Assembly (NCBI GenBank): GCA_008015155.1
Contig: SSFA01000008.1
Location: forward strand, 310,001 to 374,000
DNA length: 64,000 bases
Direction of reading: 5' to 3'
From: Thiothrix sp.
Lineage (GTDB): Bacteria > Pseudomonadota > Gammaproteobacteria > Thiotrichales > Thiotrichaceae
Shown here in pieces: positions 31,863-39,513 of the stretch. The position numbers and the translations under genes are program-made. Each line of letters opens with the position of its first letter. The first letter of the stretch is position 1. The notes beneath the pieces are model-generated. The model was not told the origin of the DNA. It was given only the letters and a program-made list of their open reading frames with translations, and did not search any database.

Positions 31863-32096
31863 ATGCGGATTTTCGTGCGAATACTTTCGCTCCTACCCCT
31901 TATAATCCCAACCACCCTATTCTCGCACGGTGGCGGATTAAATGCAGAAGGTTGCCATCACAATCGAAAAACCGGAGATTACCACTGCCACCGAAGCAGT
32001 TATAGACCAGCGCCCACAACCCCAGCGAGTGGCTGGAAAAACCTGTCAGATCCAATTGAATGCATTGAAAGCGAGTTACGAACAAAAGCTCGCTAG
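31863..32096 (+). CDS. YHYH-type secreted protein, N-terminal part
   Basis: 77 residues. Signal peptide (residues 1-20, RIFVRILSLLPLIIPTTLFS) then HGGGLNAEGCHHNRKTGDYHCHR, the compact Cys/His motif of YHYH-domain proteins, probably exported and metal-binding. A second frame covering 31942-32268 carries what looks like its C-terminal half, so a frameshift is likely. Confidence 0.65.
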   Translation: MRIFVRILSLLPLIIPTTLFSHGGGLNAEGCHHNRKTGDYHCHRSSYRPAPTTPASGWKNLSDPIECIESELRTKAR

Positions 32097-32268
32097 TTTT
32101 AGAAAAGCACCGGCGAATAACCAGCAAGTGATTAATTTGAATAGCTTGCATTCTCTCGAGCAAATGAATGTAAGACTAGCCTGCACATCTGTTTCTGGTG
32201 CGGCTAACTACAACCGTTGTATTCAACAGCAAGTGCAAGCCCTTCAGTCAGCGCCCAGACTGAGATAA
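31942..32268 (+). CDS. Second reading frame overlapping YHYH gene, probable C-terminal half
   Basis: 108 residues from the internal ATG, but only the part from about residue 30 reads as protein (GKTCQIQLNALKASYEQKL... VRLACTSVSGAANYNRCIQQQ), helical with three cysteines as in exported proteins. It follows in frame +1 after the Cys/His motif of the previous entry. It is either the shifted remainder of one gene or an overlapping gene. Confidence 0.45.
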   Translation: MQKVAITIEKPEITTATEAVIDQRPQPQRVAGKTCQIQLNALKASYEQKLASFRKAPANNQQVINLNSLHSLEQMNVRLACTSVSGAANYNRCIQQQVQALQSAPRLR

Positions 32269-32291
32269 CCTAAATAACTAAGGAGTGAGTT

Positions 32292-33071
32292 ATGCCTGCC
32301 TCTCTAACTGAAGATATTTTGATCTTAGCAAAAACATACCCAATACCTAGTGCTAAATATGCTGAAACTTCTTGTGTTGCAGGTATTAATGCAAAGGGAG
32401 AAATGCGTCGACTATACCCTATTCCTTTCCGCCTAATGGACGATGAGCAGCAATTTAAGAAATGGCAATGGGTCAATGCGCGAGTTTTCAAATCCAATAC
32501 CGATCATCGACCTGAAAGCTATAAAGTTTACGTCGATACCGTGCAGCAAGGCAGCTCAATATCAACCGCTCAAAATTGGCTACTTAGACGCGAGTGGATT
32601 AATAGAATCCCAGTAGACTCACAAAACCAAAAATCCATGTATTTGGTCAAACCCTATCGTATAGATAGTTTACAAATCACTCCAGAATCTAAACCCGATT
32701 GGGATGATGATGAAATCGAAAAGCTCATGCAGGGACAAAATCAAACCGAACTATTTCAAGAAAGCCCAAAAACGATCCGGCAACTTCGTAAACTCCCCTA
32801 TGAGTTTCATTATAACTACACCATAGAAACCCCAACCGGATTGGTACAGCAACGGCATAAAATTGCAGATTGGGAGGCAGGTGCTTTTTACTGGAATTGT
32901 GTAAAAGCTTATGGCAGCAAATGGGAAAAACCGTTCCGCCAGAAATTAGAAGAAGAATTTTCTAGTAAGGACTTAATGTTTTTGATTGGCAATCTCCATC
33001 GGTTTCAACACCGATGGATTATTGGAAGTCTGATCTATCCGCCTAAAATTACGCAGCCTTCTTTATTTTAG
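32292..33071 (+). CDS. Unknown protein paired with DUF488
   Basis: 259 residues. AAGGAG precedes the ATG. N-terminus TEDILILAKTYPIPSAKYAETSCVAGINAKGEMRRLYPIPFRL, then a WxWVNARV segment, a middle acidic part and ADWEAGAFYWNC near 200. No catalytic motif recognised. Its end overlaps the DUF488 gene by 23 bases in the opposite direction. The two adjacent genes may form a cargo or defence unit; the function is unknown. Confidence 0.5.
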   Translation: MPASLTEDILILAKTYPIPSAKYAETSCVAGINAKGEMRRLYPIPFRLMDDEQQFKKWQWVNARVFKSNTDHRPESYKVYVDTVQQGSSISTAQNWLLRREWINRIPVDSQNQKSMYLVKPYRIDSLQITPESKPDWDDDEIEKLMQGQNQTELFQESPKTIRQLRKLPYEFHYNYTIETPTGLVQQRHKIADWEAGAFYWNCVKAYGSKWEKPFRQKLEEEFSSKDLMFLIGNLHRFQHRWIIGSLIYPPKITQPSLF

Positions 33072-33537
33072 GAAGCTTAACTAAGTGCTCGACCGCAATA
33101 GGTTGAGCCTGAGCTAGTTGATAAGTAATCAATGACCGGTGGCATTGAGCCGCCTTAGCTTCAAAACACATTAAAGCACTAGTGGTTTGGCTAGTAGTCT
33201 TAGCTAGATTCTCAAGCTCTTTCGACCGTTCTTGGCGAAGATAGGCCAAGAAATCACGTGTATAACGCATCCAATCGTGATCGAGCTTATACTGATTGCG
33301 AATAGCTTTAGGGCAACCCAATGCTTGAATATGCAAGTAATCAATACCTTTGCTCTGCAAATAAGCCGCTAGTGCTTTTTTAGAAAAGCCCGGCTTCCTT
33401 GATAAAGGGACATCTCGCACATCAATCAATAAACTCACACCTGCAAACCGTAAGCACTGCACGAAATCATCCAGTACCATGCCTTCATAACCAATAGTAA
33501 ACACCTTGGTATTCCCTGCTTTCTCATTAGTTCCCAT
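33049..33537 (-). CDS. DUF488 family protein
   Basis: 162 residues from the ATG at 33537 (AAGGAG 7 bases before). FTIGYEGMVLDDFVQCLRFAGVSLLIDVRDVPLSRKPGFSKKALAAYLQSKGIDYLHIQALG is a textbook DUF488 N-terminus. ALMCFEAKAAQCHRSLI near residue 130 is the conserved Cys-His motif. The family is common in defence and mobile contexts but its reaction is not settled. Convergent with the unknown protein gene. Confidence 0.85.
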   Translation of the reverse strand: MGTNEKAGNTKVFTIGYEGMVLDDFVQCLRFAGVSLLIDVRDVPLSRKPGFSKKALAAYLQSKGIDYLHIQALGCPKAIRNQYKLDHDWMRYTRDFLAYLRQERSKELENLAKTTSQTTSALMCFEAKAAQCHRSLITYQLAQAQPIAVEHLVKLPKIKKAA

Positions 33538-33638
33538 CACTGATCTCCTTAGTCTCAAGCTTAACAGTATTTAGCGCATAGCTAAACCTGCACCCTATCC
33601 ATCTCACCCATCCCCTTCGGGTTAGTTTAAAATAAATT

Positions 33639-33650
33639 GAACAATTGTTC
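33639..33650. promoter_or_regulatory. Operator, family 1
   Basis: GAACAATTGTTC, identical to the site at 30351, upstream of the rightward promoter at 33660 and 33 bases from the next operator. Confidence 0.6.
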
Positions 33651-33659
33651 CTTTATATA

Positions 33660-33688
33660 TTGACTTAAATTGAACAATAGTTCAATAT
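33660..33688 (+). promoter_or_regulatory. Rightward early promoter with operator in spacer
   Basis: -35 TTGACT (33660-33665), 17-base spacer, -10 CAATAT (33683-33688). The operator GAACAATAGTTC (33672-33683) fills the spacer, the same geometry as the leftward promoter at 30345. Drives the gene at 33905 and perhaps the second regulator. Confidence 0.6.
33672..33683. promoter_or_regulatory. Operator, family 1 (variant)
   Basis: GAACAATAGTTC inside the rightward promoter spacer, one base from the perfect palindrome. Confidence 0.55.
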
Positions 33689-33722
33689 ACAACTCATCAG
33701 CAGCATACAACTCATCAGCAGC
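33689..33722 (+). repeat. Two 18-bp direct repeats in the leader
   Basis: ACAACTCATCAGCAGC appears at 33689-33704 and 33707-33722, an 18-base period. It lies at the start of the transcript from 33660. A second leader hairpin GGCAGCT/AGCTGCC (33861-33882) precedes the gene at 33905. The remaining gap (33684-33904) has no gene. Confidence 0.7.
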
Positions 33723-33904
33723 GAACAAGCTGCAAGGCGAGCAGAGGCGAGCCAGTACCTTAACAAGATGACCAACCAAGTACCGGACAGGCGGCCTTTA
33801 CAGCCAAGCGCGGGAACGGAGTGAGACACGCCCAGATTGGCGTGCACATAGGATTTAACAGGCAGCTTTTACGAGAGCTGCCGATTAAGTCAAAGGAGAT
33901 AATC

Positions 33905-34165
33905 ATGAGCAGCGCATCAGCATATGCAGCCAAGTCATTAAGTGCAGTGCCCCACTTTGATTGCGGCCTAAACGTAGGCGATACCATCGAATGGGTTAAT
34001 GATTACGGCGTTGTCTGGGAGCATAAAGTTATTGGATTCAGCGAACCGTGCAGTGTCGGGTTCATTCATTTCGATAGCGATTCTTATTGGTTTCCGCATA
34101 ATCTAAAGTGCATCACCAAAGTTAATGGAATTAAGTTTGAACACACAAGGCCACTCGACGAATGA
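33905..34165 (+). CDS. Small phage protein after first rightward promoter
   Basis: 86 residues from the ATG at 33905 (AAAGGAG 7 bases before). Short beta-rich protein with IEWVNDYGVVWEHKVIGF. Shares an MSxxSAYAA start with the gene at 35133 (SAYAAKSL versus SAYAAIRL). No family recognised. Confidence 0.55.
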   Translation: MSSASAYAAKSLSAVPHFDCGLNVGDTIEWVNDYGVVWEHKVIGFSEPCSVGFIHFDSDSYWFPHNLKCITKVNGIKFEHTRPLDE

Positions 34166-34300
34166 CCTTGGATATTCGCGGCAAACTTCGCAGTCCTTGC
34201 CGACTGTTTGGGTTCGACGTGCTGACCTCAAGGGGTGCTGAACCGTCTACTTGCCATGAATTGTTAAGGAACTACCTAAAGCTGTATAGGTTCATATAAA

Positions 34301-34315
34301 AATAGCATTGTTGTT
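34301..34315. promoter_or_regulatory. Operator, family 2
   Basis: AATAGCATTGTTGTT, degenerate copy of AATAACANTGYTATT, 25 bases from the next site, before the second XRE gene. Confidence 0.5.
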
Positions 34316-34325
34316 TTTATAAATC

Positions 34326-34340
34326 AATAACACTGTTATT
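34326..34340. promoter_or_regulatory. Operator, family 2
   Basis: Perfect 7-1-7 palindrome AATAACACTGTTATT, 32 bases before the ATG at 34372. Probable autoregulatory site of the second XRE protein. Confidence 0.6.
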
Positions 34341-34371
34341 TAAAAATAACAAACCCATTTGAAGAGGAACT

Positions 34372-34800
34372 ATGGAAGAAAAGATAATCGTCAAAACTAT
34401 TGACGGAACAGATATGTCTAATCGAAGGGGTTTAACACCAGCAGAACAAGCTGCAATGATGCGGCTTCGTGATGCCTTCAAGAGAAAGAAAAAGGCTTTA
34501 GGTCTTACCTATGAAAAAGTATCAGAACTAGCAGGCTGGAGCACCAGCGCCGCAGGGCATTACTTCACTGGGTTCGCTCCTATCAACATGCCTGCACTCA
34601 TTAAGATATGCTCGATTATTGAAGAAGATCCCAAGTCTATCTACCCTGAATTGTTTGATGGCATAAGCATAAAGCTGTCACAAGACAAGGATGAGTCATG
34701 GAAGGATAAGTTTTATGAGCTTGACGAACAGTCACAGCAAGACATCATAAAAATAATTGAGACATATCACGCTGCTTTCGTGAGAAATAACAAGAGCTAA
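34372..34800 (+). CDS. Second XRE-family regulator
   Basis: 142 residues. Helix-turn-helix at about residues 42-70 (LGLTYEKVSELAGWSTSAAGHYFTGFAPINMPALIKIC), followed by a helical C-terminus without peptidase motifs. GAAGAGGAAC precedes the ATG. Its own upstream sites and a second pair downstream share a motif different from family 1, so it is likely a separate repressor or activator controlling the recombination-integration operon. Confidence 0.75.
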   Translation: MEEKIIVKTIDGTDMSNRRGLTPAEQAAMMRLRDAFKRKKKALGLTYEKVSELAGWSTSAAGHYFTGFAPINMPALIKICSIIEEDPKSIYPELFDGISIKLSQDKDESWKDKFYELDEQSQQDIIKIIETYHAAFVRNNKS

Positions 34801-34843
34801 AACAAATAATTTACATGCAGTCAACTATGTTTTTTCATAAAAA

Positions 34844-34858
34844 CATAACAATGCTATT
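34844..34858. promoter_or_regulatory. Operator, family 2
   Basis: CATAACAATGCTATT, 25 bases from the next copy, overlapping the -35 region of the promoter at 34857. Confidence 0.55.
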
Positions 34859-34885
34859 GATTATAAAAAATAACACTGCTATATT
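34857..34885 (+). promoter_or_regulatory. Promoter of the right operon
   Basis: -35 TTGATT (34857-34862), 17-base spacer, -10 TATATT (34880-34885). Operator copies at 34844 and 34869 flank and cover it. The transcript should start near 34892. Confidence 0.65.
34869..34883. promoter_or_regulatory. Operator, family 2
   Basis: AATAACACTGCTATA, one of a pair with exact 25-base spacing, overlapping the -10 element. Confidence 0.55.
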
Positions 34886-34888
34886 TAT

Positions 34889-35045
34889 CTCATCAAGCAA
34901 CCGATGAGTTAGCTAGCACCTTAACAACCAAGCCACCCGAAACGAAGCAGCCTTGAAAGCTAAGCGGTTTCTGGTGGAGTCGAGGCTAGGACACTCTAGC
35001 TAAGTCAGTCACCCGCTGGGGTGCAACCGATTACCTTAAGTCTTT
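34889..35045 (+). other. Leader before right operon
   Basis: About 150 bases without a gene. The 5' end folds as CTCATC/GATGAG (34889-34908). ACCTTAACAA (34918-34927) is shared with the leader at 33757-33766. It ends at tandem terminators. The arrangement suggests RNA-based antitermination. Confidence 0.45.
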
Positions 35046-35068
35046 GCCCACTGAGAGTGGGCTTTTTT
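35046..35068 (+). terminator. Intrinsic terminator in leader
   Basis: GCCCACT/AGTGGGC with a 3-base loop and six T residues, about 150 bases after the promoter and before any gene. Confidence 0.8.
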
Positions 35069-35090
35069 GTTTCAACAGTAGAGAGAAGCT

Positions 35091-35116
35091 AGGCCGGTTC
35101 ACGCTGGCCTTTTTTA
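35091..35116 (+). terminator. Second intrinsic terminator in leader
   Basis: AGGCC/GGCCT stem, 10-base interior, then a T-run, only 17 bases before the ATG at 35133. The two in tandem would stop most transcription without antitermination. Confidence 0.65.
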
Positions 35117-35132
35117 TTTAAGGAGGCTGGTT

Positions 35133-35504
35133 ATGGGATTAATGAGCGCTTATGCAGCAATTAGATTGGCGGATGAAGAGGCGTTATCGCGTCAAATTTT
35201 AATCGAAAAATCAATTAAAGAAGAGCAGCGTAAGCAAATCATTGCTTTGTTCAAAGAACATTATCCTGAGATTTGTACATTAGCTGCTGATGATGGTTTC
35301 AAAATAGAAGCACGCTTAAAAGATAACTATAGTGAATATAATTACATTCGTATATTTAACGAAGAAAAAGAAGCATTTATCGCTATTAATGATGATGGAC
35401 GAGTATCCATAGAAGATCATGGATGCTTCGATAGGTGGAGCAATAATAAAGTCATTGTATCTATCGTTGAAGGTCTATCAAGCATAGAAGACATACCTTT
35501 TTAA
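35133..35504 (+). CDS. Hypothetical early phage protein
   Basis: 123 residues, AGGAGG before the ATG. A helical N-terminal half rich in Glu/Lys and a beta-rich second half (EAFIAINDDGRVSIEDHG). No family recognised. First gene of the right operon after tandem terminators. Confidence 0.55.
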   Translation: MGLMSAYAAIRLADEEALSRQILIEKSIKEEQRKQIIALFKEHYPEICTLAADDGFKIEARLKDNYSEYNYIRIFNEEKEAFIAINDDGRVSIEDHGCFDRWSNNKVIVSIVEGLSSIEDIPF

Positions 35505-35511
35505 TTTTATT

Positions 35512-35536
35512 GCCCGACACACATTCGGGCTTTTTT
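35512..35536 (+). terminator. Intrinsic terminator between early genes
   Basis: GCCCGA/TCGGGC stem with a 7-base loop and six T residues, right after the gene at 35133-35504. Confidence 0.75.
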
Positions 35537-35554
35537 ATTTTAAGGAGTACCGCA

Positions 35555-35899
35555 ATGTATGAGGTTAATTACGCAACACCAGCCTACTACAGAGCGGGTG
35601 AAGATGAAGAATACGACCCTCACCTAGAGGAAGCTATTCGTTCAATCCAGCAGTGGGGTAAACCCAAAAAGGTTGAGCTTAGCTGTCCTTGTTGTGGTGC
35701 TAAACAGCCTAGCCTGTCACAGATTCATAATGAGTGGATTGCTGAATGCTGTAATGCACTCGTCAAAGCAGTAGAAGAAAACGATCCAGACGATCATCTC
35801 AAACTACTGAGCATCACCTATTCACGTTTAAGCGCCGAACTTCAGTGGCGCAAAGCCTGTAACTTTTTACATAAGGAAAAGCATGAACGAATTAGTTAG
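35555..35899 (+). CDS. Hypothetical protein with CxxC motif
   Basis: 114 residues from the ATG at 35555 (AAGGAG before). LSCPCCGAKQPSL near residue 45 is a CPxC-type zinc ribbon half; another cysteine pair, ECCN, follows. Overlaps the next gene by 17 bases. Likely an accessory of the recombination module. Confidence 0.5.
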   Translation: MYEVNYATPAYYRAGEDEEYDPHLEEAIRSIQQWGKPKKVELSCPCCGAKQPSLSQIHNEWIAECCNALVKAVEENDPDDHLKLLSITYSRLSAELQWRKACNFLHKEKHERIS

Positions 35900-36854
35900 C
35901 AATCCTTTTGGTGGGCAGATTCAGACCACCAACACAGGAATGGGATTAGCACAATCTGATCAGCAACGCGCCATTGCTGAAGTACAAGCCGCCATGATGA
36001 TCGCTCGAATGAATCCACGTGATCCAGTGAGAGCAATGGATCGAATTTTAAACGCATGCACTCGACCAGCCTTAGCAGAGACTGGTTTATATCAATACTC
36101 TAAAGGAGGTTCATCAGTATCAGGGGCTAGCATTCGTCTTGCTGAAACGATGGCTCAAGCTTGGGGCAACATTCAGTACGGATTTCGTGAAATATACCGA
36201 GGTACGGGTTCAGATGGTGTGACTTATTCGGAGGTTGAAGCCTTCGCTTGGGATGTTGAAACTAATACACGTCGCCCTGTGCAGTTTCGAGTACGTCATT
36301 GGCGCGATACCAAAAATGGCGGATACCCTATTAAGGATGAGCGGGACATTTACGAACTCACTGCAAACATGGCCCAACGTCGCGTACGCGCTTGTATCCT
36401 AGCCATTATCCCTGGCGATGTAGAAGAAGCTGCACGTAATCAGTGCGAGATCACATTGAAAGCTAAAGCTGATACCTCACCTGAAGCTATGAAAAAGATG
36501 GTTGAAGCCTTTGAAGACTTTGGTGTGAGCAAAGCTCAAATTGAAAAAAGAATCCAACGCCGCCTAGATACCATTACTCCCGCTCAAGTAGTGAGTTTAA
36601 AAAAGGTTTACTCAAGCCTGCGCGATGGGATGTCTAGCAAAGAAGATTGGTTTGACGAACTAGCAGAAGAGCCACGCCAAGAACCTAAAACACTACCTGA
36701 AATGAGCCAAGACGAGTTTTCCAAGAGTCTAACTGCTTGGGAAAAAATGCTTCAATCAGGCAAGAAAACACCTGATGACATTATCAAGATGCTGTCTAGC
36801 AAACACACCCTGACTGAAGCCCAAAAGAAAATCATTGAGGGACTAGTAGCGTGA
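35883..36854 (+). CDS. Putative single-strand annealing recombination protein
   Basis: 323 residues. NPRDPVRAMDRILNACTRPALAETGLYQYSKGGSSVSGASIRLAETMAQ and RHWRDTKNGGYPIKDERDIYELTANMAQRRVRACILAIIPGDV are strongly conserved-looking blocks typical of phage recombination proteins in this position. The next gene encodes the YqaJ exonuclease, the usual partner of an annealing protein. I do not see a canonical RecT signature, so the annealase role is inferred from the pair. Confidence 0.55.
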   Translation: MNELVSNPFGGQIQTTNTGMGLAQSDQQRAIAEVQAAMMIARMNPRDPVRAMDRILNACTRPALAETGLYQYSKGGSSVSGASIRLAETMAQAWGNIQYGFREIYRGTGSDGVTYSEVEAFAWDVETNTRRPVQFRVRHWRDTKNGGYPIKDERDIYELTANMAQRRVRACILAIIPGDVEEAARNQCEITLKAKADTSPEAMKKMVEAFEDFGVSKAQIEKRIQRRLDTITPAQVVSLKKVYSSLRDGMSSKEDWFDELAEEPRQEPKTLPEMSQDEFSKSLTAWEKMLQSGKKTPDDIIKMLSSKHTLTEAQKKIIEGLVA

Positions 36855-36879
36855 GTGCTCCAGATCAAGGGGTGAACCC

Positions 36880-38241
36880 ATGAAAATTCTCGATGTTCAA
36901 CAAGGATCAACCGAATGGAATGCAGCCAGACTCAGTAAGTTCACAGCCTCAGAAGCACCCGCCATGATGGGCTGTGGCTGGATTACCCGTGAACAACTAC
37001 TTCGGCAAAAGAAAACAGGTGTCGAGCCTGAAATTTCAGAAAGCCAACAGCGTCTATTTGACAAGGGTCATGAAACAGAAACACTTGCACGAGCAATTAT
37101 TGAAGAAATGATCGGGCAACCGCTTTATCCAGTAACAGCTCTCAGTGATGAGCACCCTAACCTGTTGGCATCCATGGATGGTATTACGCTGGATGAAGAA
37201 GTTATCTTCGAGCATAAACTATTTAGTGAAAAACTAGCTAAACAAGTCAGGTCTCATGATTTAGAACCTAAATACTATTGGCAGCTTGAGCAGCAGTTGC
37301 TAGTTGCCAATGCCAAGTACGTTATTTTCGTAATCTCTGACGGTACTAAAGAGAATATGCACTATATGCACTACTCATCAGTACCCTCTCGGCGTGAGGA
37401 GTTAATAGCAAGCTGGGAGCAATTTGAGAAAGACCTTGAAGCCTACACGCCTCCAGAAGAACCAACTGTAGCCGCTAATATCGAGCAAGTACCGATGCTA
37501 GTCGTTCAGTCGAACGGCTTCACCTTGACCACTAACATAGATCAGATTCAAGCATGGCACCAGCTTATTAAAGATAAGTGCGCTGATGAGTTAGAAAACG
37601 ATCAAGATTTCGCAGATCGTGAATCATTGATTAAAGCGATTAAAAAAGCAGAACCCATTATTGAGCAAGCCTATCAGCAAGTCATTGGTGCATCAGGCAA
37701 TGTGAGCCTTATTCTTAACGCCCTACAAGAGATGAAAGGTTCATTAAGAAGGCTACGTTTAGATGGTGAAAAGCTCATTACGGCTAAAAAGGATCAGATT
37801 AAGCAAGGCATTCTAAGCACCTATGCTACTGAGGTGGAGCAACACCTCATCGCTGGCAATAAAAAGCTATCTGAATTACTGGGAGCAACAGTCATTATTC
37901 CCATCGAAAAGATGGAAATCACCAATGCTCTCATCACAGAAACTAAGGGAAAGCGCACGTTAGAGAGCTTCAGAAGTGCAGCAAGTGCAGCCGCCGCTCA
38001 GCTAAAAGTAGGTGCAAACCTTTTCCACATGCGTGCTAATGAAAATATAGCCCTCTTCAAAGACTGGGCTTCACATAACGATGCAAGCTCTATTAGCTCA
38101 TCTGAGTACGATCAGTTAGTTACCGACTCACAAATGCTACAACACCTCGTTGCTGAAGGCGTTGAGCAATGGGAAGGTTACGAGCGTGTTTTAGCAAAGC
38201 TGACTAAAAGTGAAGAGCTAGCAGAGCTGGAGGCAGCATGA
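36880..38241 (+). CDS. YqaJ-family viral exonuclease
   Basis: 453 residues. N-terminal QGSTEWNAARLSKFTASEAPAMMG, FDKGHETETLARAI, LLASMDGITLDEEVIFEHKL and YYWQLEQQLLVANA are the consecutive YqaJ motifs, with Asp/Glu/Lys metal-site residues (DG..., E-HK). A C-terminal region of about 200 residues, partly coiled, is extra for the family. It degrades one DNA strand from ends to feed the annealing protein. Overlaps the next gene by 4 bases. Confidence 0.85.
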   Translation: MKILDVQQGSTEWNAARLSKFTASEAPAMMGCGWITREQLLRQKKTGVEPEISESQQRLFDKGHETETLARAIIEEMIGQPLYPVTALSDEHPNLLASMDGITLDEEVIFEHKLFSEKLAKQVRSHDLEPKYYWQLEQQLLVANAKYVIFVISDGTKENMHYMHYSSVPSRREELIASWEQFEKDLEAYTPPEEPTVAANIEQVPMLVVQSNGFTLTTNIDQIQAWHQLIKDKCADELENDQDFADRESLIKAIKKAEPIIEQAYQQVIGASGNVSLILNALQEMKGSLRRLRLDGEKLITAKKDQIKQGILSTYATEVEQHLIAGNKKLSELLGATVIIPIEKMEITNALITETKGKRTLESFRSAASAAAAQLKVGANLFHMRANENIALFKDWASHNDASSISSSEYDQLVTDSQMLQHLVAEGVEQWEGYERVLAKLTKSEELAELEAA

Positions 38242-38801
38242 TGGCGGTCAAGTTGCCTAGAACTATACTGCTGCATGCTGATGCAGCTATCCGCCAAGGT
38301 AATAAAGCATTTGTTGCCTCACTCATGGAACAGCTTGATATAGGCACAGTGTATGAAGTATCTATTCAGGAACATAAAGGGTCTAAAACGCTACTCCAGT
38401 TAAAAACACTATTTGGCATTTGGTTTGATTACCTGCATAGAGAGTTGGGAGTTGGTATCAAAGAAATTCATCGTGACATGAAAGCCACCTACCTGGTGCA
38501 TATCTATGTGAATGCGCAGGAAGGCAAGCAAAGCTACTTACAAATGATGTGGGTCAATGAACTAGCAAGAATCGGGGATTTACTACTCTCGCCAGACCCA
38601 GTGATTGCCCTACAAGCAGAAGCCGACATGCTCACGCACATGGAAAACTTATCCCTCAGTTGGGCTAGTATTAGCCAAATGCGGCAATACATGGAAAAAG
38701 TGTACTGGCACTTCACCAATGAGGGTTATCCCCCACCGATCCCAGATAAGTTCTACAAATATTATAAAGATGAAAATCGGAGTGGTCTTTACGATGACTA
38801 A
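38238..38801 (+). CDS. Hypothetical recombination-region protein
   Basis: 187 residues. SKTLLQLKTLFGIWFDYLHRELGVGIKEIHRDMKATYLVHIY and WHFTNEGYPPPIPDKFYKYYK resemble, weakly, the NinB/YbcN family of phage recombination helpers. Overlaps the YbcO-like gene by 8 bases. The role is inferred from context. Confidence 0.45.
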   Translation: MMAVKLPRTILLHADAAIRQGNKAFVASLMEQLDIGTVYEVSIQEHKGSKTLLQLKTLFGIWFDYLHRELGVGIKEIHRDMKATYLVHIYVNAQEGKQSYLQMMWVNELARIGDLLLSPDPVIALQAEADMLTHMENLSLSWASISQMRQYMEKVYWHFTNEGYPPPIPDKFYKYYKDENRSGLYDD

Positions 38802-39084
38802 AATTCGTGAATCAGCTAGAGGGCAGTATTGCCAAGTACGAATACCAGGGCATTGCAGCGGTAATCCTGAAACAACCGTGCTGGCTCATCTAAATGGAGC
38901 GGGTATTGGATTAAAACATCCTGATATTTTTGCAGCATGGTGTTGTGAAGGTTGCCATGACCTAATAGATGGTCGAGTGCAGAGTAAAAACTATAGTCGT
39001 GAGCAGGTTAAATTAATGTTCTACGATGGAATGATACGCACACAAGCTAAGCTACTTGAGCTTGGGTTAATTAAGATTAGTTGA
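38794..39084 (+). CDS. YbcO/DUF1364-like nuclease
   Basis: 96 residues from the ATG at 38794. IRESARGQYCQVRIPGHC, then LAHLNGAGIGLKHPDIFAAWCCEGCHDLIDGR and MIRTQAKLLELG are diagnostic of DUF1364/YbcO, an HNH-like endonuclease. Cysteines and His around residues 14-55 would hold the metal. Likely resolves recombination intermediates. Confidence 0.8.
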   Translation: MTKIRESARGQYCQVRIPGHCSGNPETTVLAHLNGAGIGLKHPDIFAAWCCEGCHDLIDGRVQSKNYSREQVKLMFYDGMIRTQAKLLELGLIKIS

Positions 39085-39119
39085 GTCCATATTGTTGGCC
39101 TTTTTATTTGGAGAAATAA

Positions 39120-39311
39120 ATGAGCAGAGAAGATAGAGCAGCTAAATTGGCTGAGAGTTTTATTAGAAATTGTAGTGATAATAATGTCGATCCATTGGAT
39201 TTTGAAGTAGCACTCTGCTTAATGACAGCGGTTACTTATTTATCTACAGAAAATAAAGAAAGATTTTCAGGTGCTATTAAAGCAGAAGTACAAGGCGAAA
39301 CTATTCACTGA
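39120..39311 (+). CDS. Small helical phage protein
   Basis: 63 residues, all-helical, two cysteines. GGAG seven bases before the ATG. No family recognised. Confidence 0.5.
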   Translation: MSREDRAAKLAESFIRNCSDNNVDPLDFEVALCLMTAVTYLSTENKERFSGAIKAEVQGETIH

Positions 39312-39319
39312 GGTTTAAA

Positions 39320-39493
39320 TTGAAAGAACTACTACTAAGCGCCCTGTGCGCTTTTTTTATGTCCTCTGCTTTTGCAGCCGGAACACTAGATGAAGAGATT
39401 GAAAAAAATAAGGAGGCATTAAAGGAATTTAAAACACTATCGCCTTATGAGCAGTGCATCTATTTAAAACTAGATGACTGCGACGATCTTTAA
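39320..39493 (+). CDS. Small exported protein 1
   Basis: 57 residues, TTG start with GAGG before. Signal peptide (LLLSALCAFFMSSAFA, cleavage after AFA), then an acidic helix with two cysteines (EQCIYLKLDDCDD). First of three adjacent exported small proteins. Confidence 0.5.
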   Translation: MKELLLSALCAFFMSSAFAAGTLDEEIEKNKEALKEFKTLSPYEQCIYLKLDDCDDL

Positions 39494-39513
39494 ATAAAAA
39501 ATTGAGTTATAAC

